Virus record (IMG/VR): IMGVR_UViG_3300042197_001558
Span: 1-54,168 of that record
DNA from: a virus
Strand: one strand, 5' to 3'
DNA length: 54,168 nt
This document shows positions 15,849 to 23,450 of the stretch, piece by piece; the stretch's first letter is position 1; each line of letters begins with the position of its first letter. The translations under genes were made by a program, and so were the position numbers. The notes beneath the pieces are model-generated. The model did not search any database, had not been told where the DNA came from, and worked only from the letters and a program-made list of their open reading frames with translations.

Positions 15849-16786
15849 TGAAAAAAATAGTATATATAACGGGATGTTTAGGATTTATTGGTTATCACGT
15901 AACTCGTGCTTGTTTAGACCAAGGATGGTACGTGCGAGGCATTGATCGCTGTACTTATGCCGCAAATATTAATTTATTGCCTGAGTTAAAAAGATATAAC
16001 AATTTTGAATTTGAACAACATGATATCAATGATATTACCAGACTATACGATTGTGATTACATTATTAATCTTGCTGCGGAAACGCATGTAGATAACAGCA
16101 TAGAAAACAGTGATGACTTTGTAAGCAGTAATATAAATGGTGTTCATAATCTGCTTAAATTAATAGCAAGAAAAAAGCATAAAAAACCAGTATTCTTTCA
16201 TTTTAGCACTGATGAAGTGTATGGCGATATTAAGGAAGGAAGTCATACTGAAACAGATTTATTAAAGCCTAGTAATCCGTACAGTGCGACTAAAGCGGCT
16301 GCTGATATGCTAATATTGGCATGGGCTAGGACATATGAAATTCCCTATATAATTGTCAGACCAACGAATAATTATGGCATTGGACAATATGTAGAGAAGT
16401 TGATTCCAAAAACATGTAAATTTTTAAGTGTTGGAAGAAAAATTGATTTACATGATCGTGGACTTCCTGTGAGAACATGGCTACATGCTAGTGATACCGC
16501 ATCAGCAGTGCTTACTATAATCAATTCTGGCAAAATTAATGAAATTTACAACATCAGTGGCAATGTGGAAATGCAGAATATTGAAGTTGTAAAGAAGATT
16601 TTGAAATTGTTTAACTTGGAATTTGATACAGAAAAATATATAGAATTGACTAAAAGACAAGGGCAGGACGTTCGCTATAGCATAGATGATAGTAAACTTA
16701 AATCTTTAGGATGGAATGGTGTGGCAAATTTTGACACTGAGTTAGAAAAGATAGTACAATACTACAAACAACATTTTATATGGTAA
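15848..16786 (+). CDS. nucleotide-sugar 4,6-dehydratase (RmlB-like)
   Basis: 312 aa. TGCLGFIGYH cofactor loop, LAAETHVDNSI, the catalytic triad STDEVYGD (Thr-Asp-Glu), YSATKAAAD (Tyr and Lys), RPTNNYG and LHDRGLPVRTWLHASD, all typical of dTDP-glucose 4,6-dehydratase. It converts NDP-glucose to NDP-4-keto-6-deoxyglucose. The nucleotide cannot be told; partnership with an RfbH-like enzyme would favour CDP. Placed immediately before that gene, it gives the expected substrate. Confidence 0.9.
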   Translation: MKKIVYITGCLGFIGYHVTRACLDQGWYVRGIDRCTYAANINLLPELKRYNNFEFEQHDINDITRLYDCDYIINLAAETHVDNSIENSDDFVSSNINGVHNLLKLIARKKHKKPVFFHFSTDEVYGDIKEGSHTETDLLKPSNPYSATKAAADMLILAWARTYEIPYIIVRPTNNYGIGQYVEKLIPKTCKFLSVGRKIDLHDRGLPVRTWLHASDTASAVLTIINSGKINEIYNISGNVEMQNIEVVKKILKLFNLEFDTEKYIELTKRQGQDVRYSIDDSKLKSLGWNGVANFDTELEKIVQYYKQHFIW

Positions 16787-16789
16787 AAT

Positions 16790-18109
16790 ATGGAACACAT
16801 TTTAACTGAAATCAAAAAATATATTGAAAACAAACAAGAAAATAAAACTTGGACGGCGGGTAAGGATTTTGTAAACTATGCTGGAGCATACTACGATAGT
16901 AGTGAGTTTGTAGCGGGTGTTCAAAGTCTACTAAACGGCTGGCTGGTTATGGGAGATGCTGGACAACGTTTTGAACGAGAATTTCCAAAACAATTTAATA
17001 AGCGTTATGGTGTAGTTACCAATAGTGGCAGTAGCAGTAATTTGCTCATGATGTCTACCTTGACCAGTAAACGTGGATACAATTTTCAAAAAGGCACTAA
17101 AGTATTGATGCCGATTGCTGGTTTTCCAACTACACTTAATCCAACTCTACAAGTAGGATTTGAGCCAGTATTCGTAGACATTGAACTTGATACCTTAAAT
17201 TTAGATTTAGATCAGGTAGAGAAAAAACTTCAAGAAGATCCGGAAATTCGTGTGATTACATTTGCTCATGTACTTGGTAATCCGCCTAATATGTCCAAAC
17301 TAATGGAATTAGTTAAAAAGTATAACTTAGTTTTGTTAGAAGATTGTTGTGATGCTCTAGGCAGTACCTATGATGATAAGCCGCTGGGCAGTTATGGATT
17401 GATGGCCAGTTGTAGTTTTTATCCAGCGCATCATATGACCATGGGAGAAGGCGGATTTGTCGCCACAGATGATCCACAAACTGAAATTATAGTTCGTAGT
17501 TTTCGAGAGTGGGGGCGTGGTTGTTATTGTGTTGGGCCAGAAGCAAACAAACTAAAATGCGGTACATGTGGCAAACGTTTTAATAATTGGATTCCTACAC
17601 TACCTGATCAAATTTTTGATCACAAATACGTATATGATGAAATTGGGTATAATCTAAAACCAATTGAATTACAGTGCGCTATGGGTTTAGAGCAAATTAA
17701 AAAATTGCCAGAAATTCATAAATTGCGTCGTAGAAATTATTCTCTATTATTCAACATCTATGAAAAGTATGAAGAGTTCTTTCACTTACCACGTCCTCAA
17801 GAAAATAGTGATCCTAGTTGGTTTGCATTTCCTCTAACGATCAGATCAACGGCACCATTTAGTAGAAATGATATTGTTGATTATTTAGAAGACAATCTGA
17901 TTCAAACCAGGCCATATTTTGCGGGTAATATTATGTTACAGCCAGCATATAGTCATCTTATGAATCCACTGGATGCTAAAAACAATTATCCAAATAGTAC
18001 ACATGCCATGCTAAACACATATTTTCATGGCACTAGTCCAGTAATAACACCGGAACAAATCGCCTACATTGGTGAAAAGGTCGATAATTTTATGAGTTTA
18101 TTTGTATAA
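16790..18109 (+). CDS. NDP-4-keto-6-deoxyglucose 3-dehydrase (RfbH/E1-like, PMP/Fe-S)
   Basis: 439 aa, DegT/AHBA fold. At the site where aminotransferases carry the cofactor Lys it has SFYPAHHMTMGEGG (residues ~208-221), the His hallmark of the E1 dehydrase of 3,6-dideoxysugar synthesis. Cysteines in GCYC (~244) and KCGTC (~256-260) match the [2Fe-2S] ligand region of E1. It removes the C3 hydroxyl using PMP with electrons from a reductase partner; no E3-like reductase is seen, so a host flavodoxin/ferredoxin system may serve. Best evidence that the island makes a 3-deoxy or branched sugar. Confidence 0.9.
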   Translation: MEHILTEIKKYIENKQENKTWTAGKDFVNYAGAYYDSSEFVAGVQSLLNGWLVMGDAGQRFEREFPKQFNKRYGVVTNSGSSSNLLMMSTLTSKRGYNFQKGTKVLMPIAGFPTTLNPTLQVGFEPVFVDIELDTLNLDLDQVEKKLQEDPEIRVITFAHVLGNPPNMSKLMELVKKYNLVLLEDCCDALGSTYDDKPLGSYGLMASCSFYPAHHMTMGEGGFVATDDPQTEIIVRSFREWGRGCYCVGPEANKLKCGTCGKRFNNWIPTLPDQIFDHKYVYDEIGYNLKPIELQCAMGLEQIKKLPEIHKLRRRNYSLLFNIYEKYEEFFHLPRPQENSDPSWFAFPLTIRSTAPFSRNDIVDYLEDNLIQTRPYFAGNIMLQPAYSHLMNPLDAKNNYPNSTHAMLNTYFHGTSPVITPEQIAYIGEKVDNFMSLFV

Positions 18110-18122
18110 AGGAAAAATTAAA

Positions 18123-18284
18123 ATGTTTGAATCACTTGAAATTAGGCGTGTTACTAATGGCTATATTGTTGTAGTACATACCGAAACAGAAGAAAAAGAA
18201 TATGTATATGATAGTAGTAGAAAAGTTCTTCGTGTAATTAAGGAATATCTTGAGACAAATAATTCAAGAGAATTGACAGGTTAA
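18123..18284 (+). CDS. hypothetical protein, 53 aa
   Basis: ATG 18123 is chosen over the in-frame 18102 because AAAGGA (18108-18113) lies nine bases upstream. It encodes a short alternating beta pattern (LEIRRVTNGYIVVVH) and a helical acidic tail. It is packed between the dehydrase and a glycosyltransferase-like gene, so a role in the same pathway is possible. No family recognised. Confidence 0.7.
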   Translation: MFESLEIRRVTNGYIVVVHTETEEKEYVYDSSRKVLRVIKEYLETNNSRELTG

Positions 18285-18287
18285 TAT

Positions 18288-19085
18288 ATGAGATTTTGTA
18301 TTTCAGCACCAGAACGAAATAATAGTGTCAGTGCTGGAGTTAATGCTCTTTATGAATTGTGTGATGATTTAACGACATTAGGTTATAATTCCACAATATT
18401 ATTGTGGTCAGAATCTCACACTTTACAGGATGATGATATAGTAATATATCCAGAAGTTATAACCGGTAATCCACTGGGTGCAAAAAATGTTGTAAGATAC
18501 GTTTTGAATCGTGAAGGAGTATTAACGGGAAAAGGAATGAATGCGTCGTCTACTGATTTTATCTTCTCGTGGGCTAAAATATATCATCCTAATTCTCATG
18601 CTAGTTTACTTAAGTATAGTATACCTGAAACTTTCAATGATATTGATACAAAATCTACATTAGATCGTAACATTGATTGTACCTATATAGGAAAAGGGTC
18701 AATGTATACACAATGTTCTATAGTAAAAAATACAATTGATATCAATAAAAATAATCCAATTAGTAAGTCAGCATTAGCAGATTTGTTACGTAACACTAGA
18801 TTTTTATATACTTATGATACATTAACGTCAATTATAAATGAAGCAATATTATGTGGAGCAATGATCGTGCCTCTTTACTGGACTCCATTCACGGAAGAAG
18901 AAATGAACAACTCAGAGTATAAATTTCCATATGTGAACGTATCACAAAATAATGTAAACATACCATTAACTTATTTTAATGATAGAAAACGATATGTTCA
19001 AAATATTAAAACACACAATGATACATATTTAAAAAAATTGACAGTGATCGCTGATCAGATGATAGGACACTTTGGATTGTCCTAA
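18288..19085 (+). CDS. GT-B-like glycosyltransferase (tentative)
   Basis: 265 aa. The start FCISAPERNNSVSAGVNALYEL looks like the nucleotide-binding strand-loop-helix of glycan-building GT-B enzymes, and DTLTSIINEAILCGAMIVPL near residue 180 matches the donor-sugar acidic motif region (E...CG). AT-rich like the rest of the island, which ends here. Likely transfers the island's sugar onto DNA, protein or surface glycan; the acceptor is unknown. Confidence 0.6.
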   Translation: MRFCISAPERNNSVSAGVNALYELCDDLTTLGYNSTILLWSESHTLQDDDIVIYPEVITGNPLGAKNVVRYVLNREGVLTGKGMNASSTDFIFSWAKIYHPNSHASLLKYSIPETFNDIDTKSTLDRNIDCTYIGKGSMYTQCSIVKNTIDINKNNPISKSALADLLRNTRFLYTYDTLTSIINEAILCGAMIVPLYWTPFTEEEMNNSEYKFPYVNVSQNNVNIPLTYFNDRKRYVQNIKTHNDTYLKKLTVIADQMIGHFGLS

Positions 19086-19088
19086 TTT

Positions 19089-19117
19089 TTGACAGAAAAT
19101 ACTGTCGATGCTATACT
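19089..19117 (+). promoter_or_regulatory. early promoter
   Basis: TTGACA 19089-19094, 17 bp, TATACT 19112-19117 with an extended -10 TGC. It marks the abrupt switch from the AT-rich island to the GC-richer early region. Confidence 0.85.
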
Positions 19118-19147
19118 ACATCCATGTTGTTGAACATGGATTCCAAG

Positions 19148-19417
19148 ATGAACGCAGTTCCTACCGTCGAATTGTCCCGTTGCGATTATGATCGTCAGCG
19201 TAAGATCCTGAAGTTGGCCAGCGAAATCTTTTCCGGCCGTTTCCCTCGTCAGTTCAATGTTCGCAGCCATCACACTGGTCGGCAAGTTCTGTTCACCGTC
19301 GTTGGTGAAAATGATCGCCTGTTTGACCAGGATGGCTGGGATGGCGAAATGTGCGTTTATCGTCCTGATGGTGTTGTGCCAGGTGTGGATCACCTGGTCG
19401 TTCATCATCAATGGTAA
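19148..19417 (+). CDS. hypothetical protein, ~89 aa
   Basis: Several in-frame ATGs (19124, 19136, 19148). Transcription should begin near 19124, so the two upstream ones would be nearly leaderless; 19148 is preferred, with only a GGA eight bases before it as SD. The protein is basic in the middle (FSGRFPRQFNVRSHHTGRQ) and ends with VVHHQW. No family recognised; single gene between two promoters. Confidence 0.65.
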   Translation: MNAVPTVELSRCDYDRQRKILKLASEIFSGRFPRQFNVRSHHTGRQVLFTVVGENDRLFDQDGWDGEMCVYRPDGVVPGVDHLVVHHQW

Positions 19418-19418
19418 T

Positions 19419-19447
19419 TTGACAGAAATTACCTTCTCATATATAAT
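19419..19447 (+). promoter_or_regulatory. early promoter for the AAA ATPase
   Basis: TTGACA 19419-19424, 17 bp, TATAAT 19442-19447. Confidence 0.85.
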
Positions 19448-19480
19448 CAGTTCTTCAGTCAACAAGTCGGAGTAAATCAA

Positions 19481-20506
19481 ATGGCTTCCATTCAAGTTCT
19501 CAACGGTGTGTATCGTGGTTTTGATGCCAGCGGCATGACCTTCGAATTGGTCAATCAACTGCGTAAGACCGACAAGAGCAGTTTCGTTACCGTTAAGAAC
19601 GGTGGCAATTTCCCTGGCTATCCCGATACTATCCGTGTGAACGTGGAAAGCACGGCTGATTATCGCATGGTCAGTGGTGATTCTGGTTCTGTGTCCTCTG
19701 TTGCCGCTTCTGTCGCACAACCCAAGGTTGTCGAGACCGATGAACAGGCTATGGATCGTATCGCTAATCGGTTTGCGATTCTGGACGAAATGGCCAAGGC
19801 CTGTATCGAAGGTGACATCCGCTCGGTCATCGTGACTGGCCCTCCTGGTGTTGGCAAGTCGCATGGCGTTACGGTTCAAATGGAGAAGGCTACTCTGTTT
19901 GATAAGATTGCCGGTAAGAAGGCTCGCTACCAGATTGTCAAGGGTACCATGAGTGCCATCGGTCTGTTCGCTCTGCTGTACAAGTATAGCGATCCTAAGA
20001 ATATCCTGGTTTTTGACGATTGTGATATCTGGTCAGACCCAGATGCTCTTAACATTTTGAAAGCCGCACTTGATTCCGGTAAAACTCGTCGTATCTCCTA
20101 TAACAAGGACAGCCGTATCCTCCGTGAGGAAGGTATTCCCAACACCTTTGATTTCAAGGGTTCTATCATCTTCATTACCAACGTTGATGTTGCTAACACC
20201 AAGCGTAATGCCAACAAACCGCACATGGAAGCTCTTCAATCTCGTGCCCATTATTTGGACCTGACAATTAACACTGAGCGAGATCGTATGTTGCGTGTTC
20301 GTCAAGTCCATCGTGATGCTGATCCCGGTCTGTTCGTGGATTACAATTTCTCCAAGGAACAAGAAAATATGGTGCTGGATTTTATGTGGGAAAATCGTGA
20401 TCGTCTTCGTGAAATTAGTATTCGTTGTGCTTTGAAATTGGCGGATCTGGTTAAAATCAGTCCTAACAATTGGAAAACGCTTGCTGAGGCAACTATTTGC
20501 AAATAA
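19481..20506 (+). CDS. AAA-type ATPase
   Basis: 341 aa. Residues 1-95 form a small N-terminal domain, then Walker A GPPGVGKS (~120-127), Walker B LVFDDCD (~175-181), sensor-1-like IIFITNVD and an Arg-rich C-terminal lid. Proteins of this plan are common in T4-type phages, some as loaders or remodellers, but the role here is not known. SD CGGAG seven bases or so before the ATG. It has its own promoter and a strong UUCG terminator, so it is expressed alone. Confidence 0.85.
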   Translation: MASIQVLNGVYRGFDASGMTFELVNQLRKTDKSSFVTVKNGGNFPGYPDTIRVNVESTADYRMVSGDSGSVSSVAASVAQPKVVETDEQAMDRIANRFAILDEMAKACIEGDIRSVIVTGPPGVGKSHGVTVQMEKATLFDKIAGKKARYQIVKGTMSAIGLFALLYKYSDPKNILVFDDCDIWSDPDALNILKAALDSGKTRRISYNKDSRILREEGIPNTFDFKGSIIFITNVDVANTKRNANKPHMEALQSRAHYLDLTINTERDRMLRVRQVHRDADPGLFVDYNFSKEQENMVLDFMWENRDRLREISIRCALKLADLVKISPNNWKTLAEATICK

Positions 20507-20510
20507 AATT

Positions 20511-21176
20511 TTATAAAGGCACTTCGGTGCCTTTTTTCTTACAATTTTCGCCGTGCCACCTATGAAAATTTCTAGGATCAGACATAATTCCACAATGTAT
20601 ACATTTAATTTTGTTTATTATTCTTTTAACCTTTAATGGTCCTCTAGGTCCCGCAAGTTTATTTTTTATTTCAGGCAATCTTCCATAAGAAAAATTTTCG
20701 TATTTTACTAAGTACTCATACTCGGGAGTAAATTTTTCTTCAACTCCGTTGTTAATCCATTTGCTATTCGCAGCATTTTTTGCTCTTAATTTTTTTAAAT
20801 TTTCATTTGCTGGATTACGAAATTTGTAAAATTCATTTCCTTTATTTCTCTTTGATGATGCTTCTGCGTTTGCGGATCTAATTTCCTCTATTTGTCTACT
20901 ATTGAATATTAATTTTCTTTTAGAGTTATTACTGAAGTACGAAAATGCTTCGATCATCTTATATCGAGCATTTCCTGTTACCATTTTCATAAGCAATTTG
21001 TGACATATAAAATGTTCTCTAGCAGACAATCTAACTAAATTATTTTTATCATTTGTGCCACCCAAAGATTTTGGTACTATATGATGATTTTCTGTATATC
21101 CTGTATAACTTTTTATTTTTGCGCTATTGATTATGGAATAATAGACTTTTGTATACTTATTATTGATAAATATCAT
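20511..21176 (-). CDS. HNH endonuclease (free-standing, antisense)
   Basis: 221 aa. The HNH core reads ENHHIVPKSLGGTNDKNNLVRLSAREHFICH (residues ~30-60, given here as key residues HH, N, and H). The C-terminal part is Lys-rich with two CxxC-like Cys. AAAGGAG precedes the ATG by nine bases. Its leader contains a long hairpin and a GATAAATA box, as with T4 homing genes that are held silent early and expressed late. It lies between an ATPase terminator and the next early promoter, breaking nothing. Confidence 0.88.
   Translation of the reverse strand: MIFINNKYTKVYYSIINSAKIKSYTGYTENHHIVPKSLGGTNDKNNLVRLSAREHFICHKLLMKMVTGNARYKMIEAFSYFSNNSKRKLIFNSRQIEEIRSANAEASSKRNKGNEFYKFRNPANENLKKLRAKNAANSKWINNGVEEKFTPEYEYLVKYENFSYGRLPEIKNKLAGPRGPLKVKRIINKIKCIHCGIMSDPRNFHRWHGENCKKKGTEVPL
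20515..20537. terminator. bidirectional terminator with TTCG loop
   Basis: AAAGGCAC-TTCG-GTGCCTTT followed by T residues ends the AAA ATPase transcript. The stem is also inside the last codons of the minus-strand HNH gene, whose A-rich flank would terminate that transcript. Confidence 0.88.
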
Positions 21177-21211
21177 GCTGATGCTCCTTTCTGAAAAATT
21201 ACAGCATTAGA

Positions 21212-21241
21212 GAGGGTAGATGTTGACGCATCGTGACCCTC
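21212..21241 (-). promoter_or_regulatory. hairpin in the leader of the HNH gene
   Basis: GAGGGT / ACCCTC arms with an inner GATG / CATC stem and a six-base loop. It lies between the GATAAATA box and the SD of the minus-strand gene. It could control translation or end passing transcripts. Confidence 0.55.
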
Positions 21242-21246
21242 ACTTT

Positions 21247-21254
21247 TATTTATC
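21247..21254 (-). promoter_or_regulatory. possible late promoter box for the HNH gene
   Basis: GATAAATA on the minus strand, ~70 bases upstream of the ATG at 21176. Confidence 0.4.
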
Positions 21255-21261
21255 ACTAAAT

Positions 21262-21290
21262 TTGACCTTAAATCGTATCCGCTATATAAT
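21262..21290 (+). promoter_or_regulatory. early promoter
   Basis: TTGACC 21262-21267, 17 bp, TATAAT 21285-21290; the leader carries the TTCACTGAGTT and CACGGAG elements shared with other early cassettes. Confidence 0.85.
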
Positions 21291-21330
21291 GGCTTCACTG
21301 AGTTGATGCGGTAACACCACGGAGTCCAAC

Positions 21331-22029
21331 ATGAACTTCACCTTCTCCTCGCAAGCCGATCAAGACACCCACAGCACCCTGACTTCGCTGATCAAGTCGA
21401 ATGACGGCCAGTACAAGTCGGTCAAGCAGGCTGATTTTCTGAACAAGCGTTTCACTCGTGAGAACTTGTGGGATTCCGAATCCGCCATGAAGAACTTCGG
21501 CATTCAACTGGCAGCCGATCAGTTCATGGTTTCCACGAACGCATATGTTCGTTGGGTTGGATACGGTACCAAGTCGGTTCGTCCCGTTACGTGGATGTTC
21601 GTAATGGATCAACACGGCGTGGTTGCCCAGTACAAGTTGGGTTATGTTGGTGATTTGCGTAGCGGTACCAGCCCTGACCCTGCCAAGACCACCACCGTGT
21701 GGCAGCGGGTTGGTGAGGTTGTTGCTCTCCAGCGTCCCGTGGAACCTGAGGTTCAGCCGTCCGAGCATATCGGCACCATTGGTGAGCGCATCACCTTCAA
21801 GGGTGTGATCGTGTCGGTTGCCGAATTTGAGCGTGCTAAGTTTCACTATTACGATAGTAGCGTTGGCTACATTACCCGTATTAATGTGAACGGCAATGAT
21901 GTGGTTTATTTCGGTACTTTTGGTCTTGAGCGTGGTGCCGAAGTTGAGTTCAAGGCTACTGTCAAGGAACATGGCGAGTACCGTGGTCGTCGTCAAACGG
22001 TGGTCAATCGTCCCAAGTTGATGGCCTAA
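21331..22029 (+). CDS. hypothetical protein with OB-like C-terminal domain, 232 aa
   Basis: Residues 1-140 are not recognised. Residues ~150-230 alternate strands with a pattern (GERITFKGVIVSVAEFER, then GAEVEFKATVKEH and RRQTVVNRPK) seen in OB-fold segments of phage nucleic-acid proteins. A binding role is an inference. CACGGAG is the SD. It is the first gene of an early unit with the two small genes that follow. Confidence 0.75.
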   Translation: MNFTFSSQADQDTHSTLTSLIKSNDGQYKSVKQADFLNKRFTRENLWDSESAMKNFGIQLAADQFMVSTNAYVRWVGYGTKSVRPVTWMFVMDQHGVVAQYKLGYVGDLRSGTSPDPAKTTTVWQRVGEVVALQRPVEPEVQPSEHIGTIGERITFKGVIVSVAEFERAKFHYYDSSVGYITRINVNGNDVVYFGTFGLERGAEVEFKATVKEHGEYRGRRQTVVNRPKLMA

Positions 22030-22046
22030 TCTAATAGGAGATGGTG

Positions 22047-22235
22047 ATGAATATTGTTGAAGAAATGATCCAGGTTCTGAAAACCAAGCGTCTGGAACGT
22101 GGTGATAGTCCACAACAGGCTGAAATCTATGCTCTGAATTACATGAGAGGGTTTCTAGAAACTTCTTGTCTCATGAATCCTCAATTGGGTAAAGATGTTG
22201 CCTGGCATGTAAATCATATTAAACAATCAGGCTAA
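22047..22235 (+). CDS. hypothetical protein, 62 aa
   Basis: ATG 22047 is preferred over 22041, which touches the AGGAG. An amphipathic helical protein (MNIVEEMIQVLKTKRLERG) with no recognised family. It follows the OB-like gene by 17 bases. Confidence 0.7.
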   Translation: MNIVEEMIQVLKTKRLERGDSPQQAEIYALNYMRGFLETSCLMNPQLGKDVAWHVNHIKQSG

Positions 22236-22266
22236 ATAATAGAATATATGAAAGAATAATAATATT

Positions 22267-22866
22267 ATGAGATCAGTGGAGTTAATTGAATCAGGCCTTA
22301 GCAGGATACACAAAGCAATTAAAAAACACGATTATGGTATTATAACCGCATATAGATATGCGCCAGAATGTGGCACAGGTGAACCATATACATACGATCA
22401 AAATCAAAAAAGAAATGCTCATTTATTGGCTAAATTACGAGCCCGTGGTTATGGTGTAACTGCTATTAAGGGCAGTTATATTGAAAACTATGGTTCGGCA
22501 AATGCCCGTGAAGTAGGTGAAAATAGTTTCTTTGTAGTTGATATTCAAGATTCAGGTAGTTTGCGTGATGATCTCCTAAAATTAGGTGAAGAGTTTGAAC
22601 AAGATAGTATTATCTTTGGTTCAGCAGGTGAAACTGGATCCTTGATTGGCACAAATAACTGTCCTACTGGATATCCAGGTTACCATAACGAGGTCCCACA
22701 GGGTGGTGCGGTGTTTGGCAAAACTGGCGAATTCATGAGCAGAGTAAAAGGCCGTCCATTTGTGTTCTCAGAATCACAGGAATTAGTGGAATATGGCGTG
22801 GCCAAATATCCATCTGAACTACGTGGTCCCGTAGCCATGAGCAAGAAGCATTGGTCCGATCTATAA
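22267..22866 (+). CDS. conserved phage hypothetical protein, 199 aa
   Basis: Starts with GLSRIHKAIKKHDYGIITAYR and includes GENSFFVVDIQDSGSLRDDLLKLGEEFEQDSIIFGS. The Thr-Ala-x-x-Pro-like start and the EQDSI segment faintly recall DUF3293, but this is weak. Codon use is more AT-rich than its neighbours on both sides, suggesting a separate origin. SD not obvious (AAAGAATAATAATATT). A TAAATAATAG box lies ~30 bases upstream. Confidence 0.75.
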   Translation: MRSVELIESGLSRIHKAIKKHDYGIITAYRYAPECGTGEPYTYDQNQKRNAHLLAKLRARGYGVTAIKGSYIENYGSANAREVGENSFFVVDIQDSGSLRDDLLKLGEEFEQDSIIFGSAGETGSLIGTNNCPTGYPGYHNEVPQGGAVFGKTGEFMSRVKGRPFVFSESQELVEYGVAKYPSELRGPVAMSKKHWSDL

Positions 22867-22867
22867 T

Positions 22868-22896
22868 TTGACGCAAAATAGTCCATAACATATAAT
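22868..22896 (+). promoter_or_regulatory. early promoter
   Basis: TTGACG 22868-22873, 17 bp, TATAAT 22891-22896; CGGAG SD follows. Confidence 0.85.
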
Positions 22897-22926
22897 ACAC
22901 CCATCTTAGCCGCAACGGAGATCAAC

Positions 22927-23139
22927 ATGGGTTATCGAGTTCTGGGTCGTACCGAAGATGTTTATCAAGGTTACGGTCCTCGCCGTGGGCTTGAAGGTCC
23001 GTTCGTCTACAATGGTCGTGTTCTTTACTATGATGCCAAAGAAGGAAAGTACTGGGATCCTCGTACTGACTTCTTTGTGGATTATGATGAATGGGAATCC
23101 ATCATGAATAGTGTGGTGTCTACGCTGGCCACCCGTTGA
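22927..23139 (+). CDS. hypothetical protein, 70 aa
   Basis: Aromatic-rich, with YVLG/GRTEDVYQGYG and YDAKEGKYWDPRTDFFVDYDEW, an acidic Tyr/Asp pattern. ACGGAG SD precedes the ATG. Co-transcribed with the following 78-aa gene. Not recognised. Confidence 0.7.
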   Translation: MGYRVLGRTEDVYQGYGPRRGLEGPFVYNGRVLYYDAKEGKYWDPRTDFFVDYDEWESIMNSVVSTLATR

Positions 23140-23155
23140 TTTATAGGTAAATGTT

Positions 23156-23392
23156 ATGACCAATCAAGAAGTTCTCTGGAAGGGTAAGACGGTCTGGGTG
23201 GTGGGCATTCTCAGCCGCAGCGGTCGTCTTCACTACGGTCTACGCAAATATGTGGGTCGCGGTGGTTTGGTTGTCGGTGAAAGCAAAAACAATCAATTGT
23301 TGATTCAATTCGGCAATCATACCCGTGCTATCCCTGCTGGTTGTGTGGCGGAGTATGGCACTGTTCACCGCGCCGGAACCAGTTATCGGTAA
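23156..23392 (+). CDS. hypothetical protein, 78 aa
   Basis: Beta-rich (LWKGKTVWVVGILSRSG, then VGRGGLVVGESK), resembling a small SH3/KOW-type barrel, though the family is uncertain. SD is weak (TAGGTAAATGTT). It closes the two-gene unit that starts at 22927. Confidence 0.7.
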   Translation: MTNQEVLWKGKTVWVVGILSRSGRLHYGLRKYVGRGGLVVGESKNNQLLIQFGNHTRAIPAGCVAEYGTVHRAGTSYR

Positions 23393-23393
23393 T

Positions 23394-23422
23394 TTGACAC
23401 AAAATACTGGTTCTGTTATACT
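23394..23422 (+). promoter_or_regulatory. early promoter for RNA ligase
   Basis: TTGACA 23394-23399, 17 bp, TATACT 23417-23422, extended -10 TGT. Confidence 0.88.
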
Positions 23423-23450
23423 GTATTTCTATTAGATAGTGAGGTACAAA

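Noticed and set aside
19082-19879. 265-residue open frame on the minus strand opposite the AAA ATPase start
   Set aside because: Its codons mirror two well-supported + genes, each with promoter and SD; it lacks domains and SD.
21295-22113. 272-residue open frame on the minus strand
   Set aside because: Shadow of the 232-aa + strand gene with promoter and SD; translation shows only low-complexity His/Thr-rich sequence.
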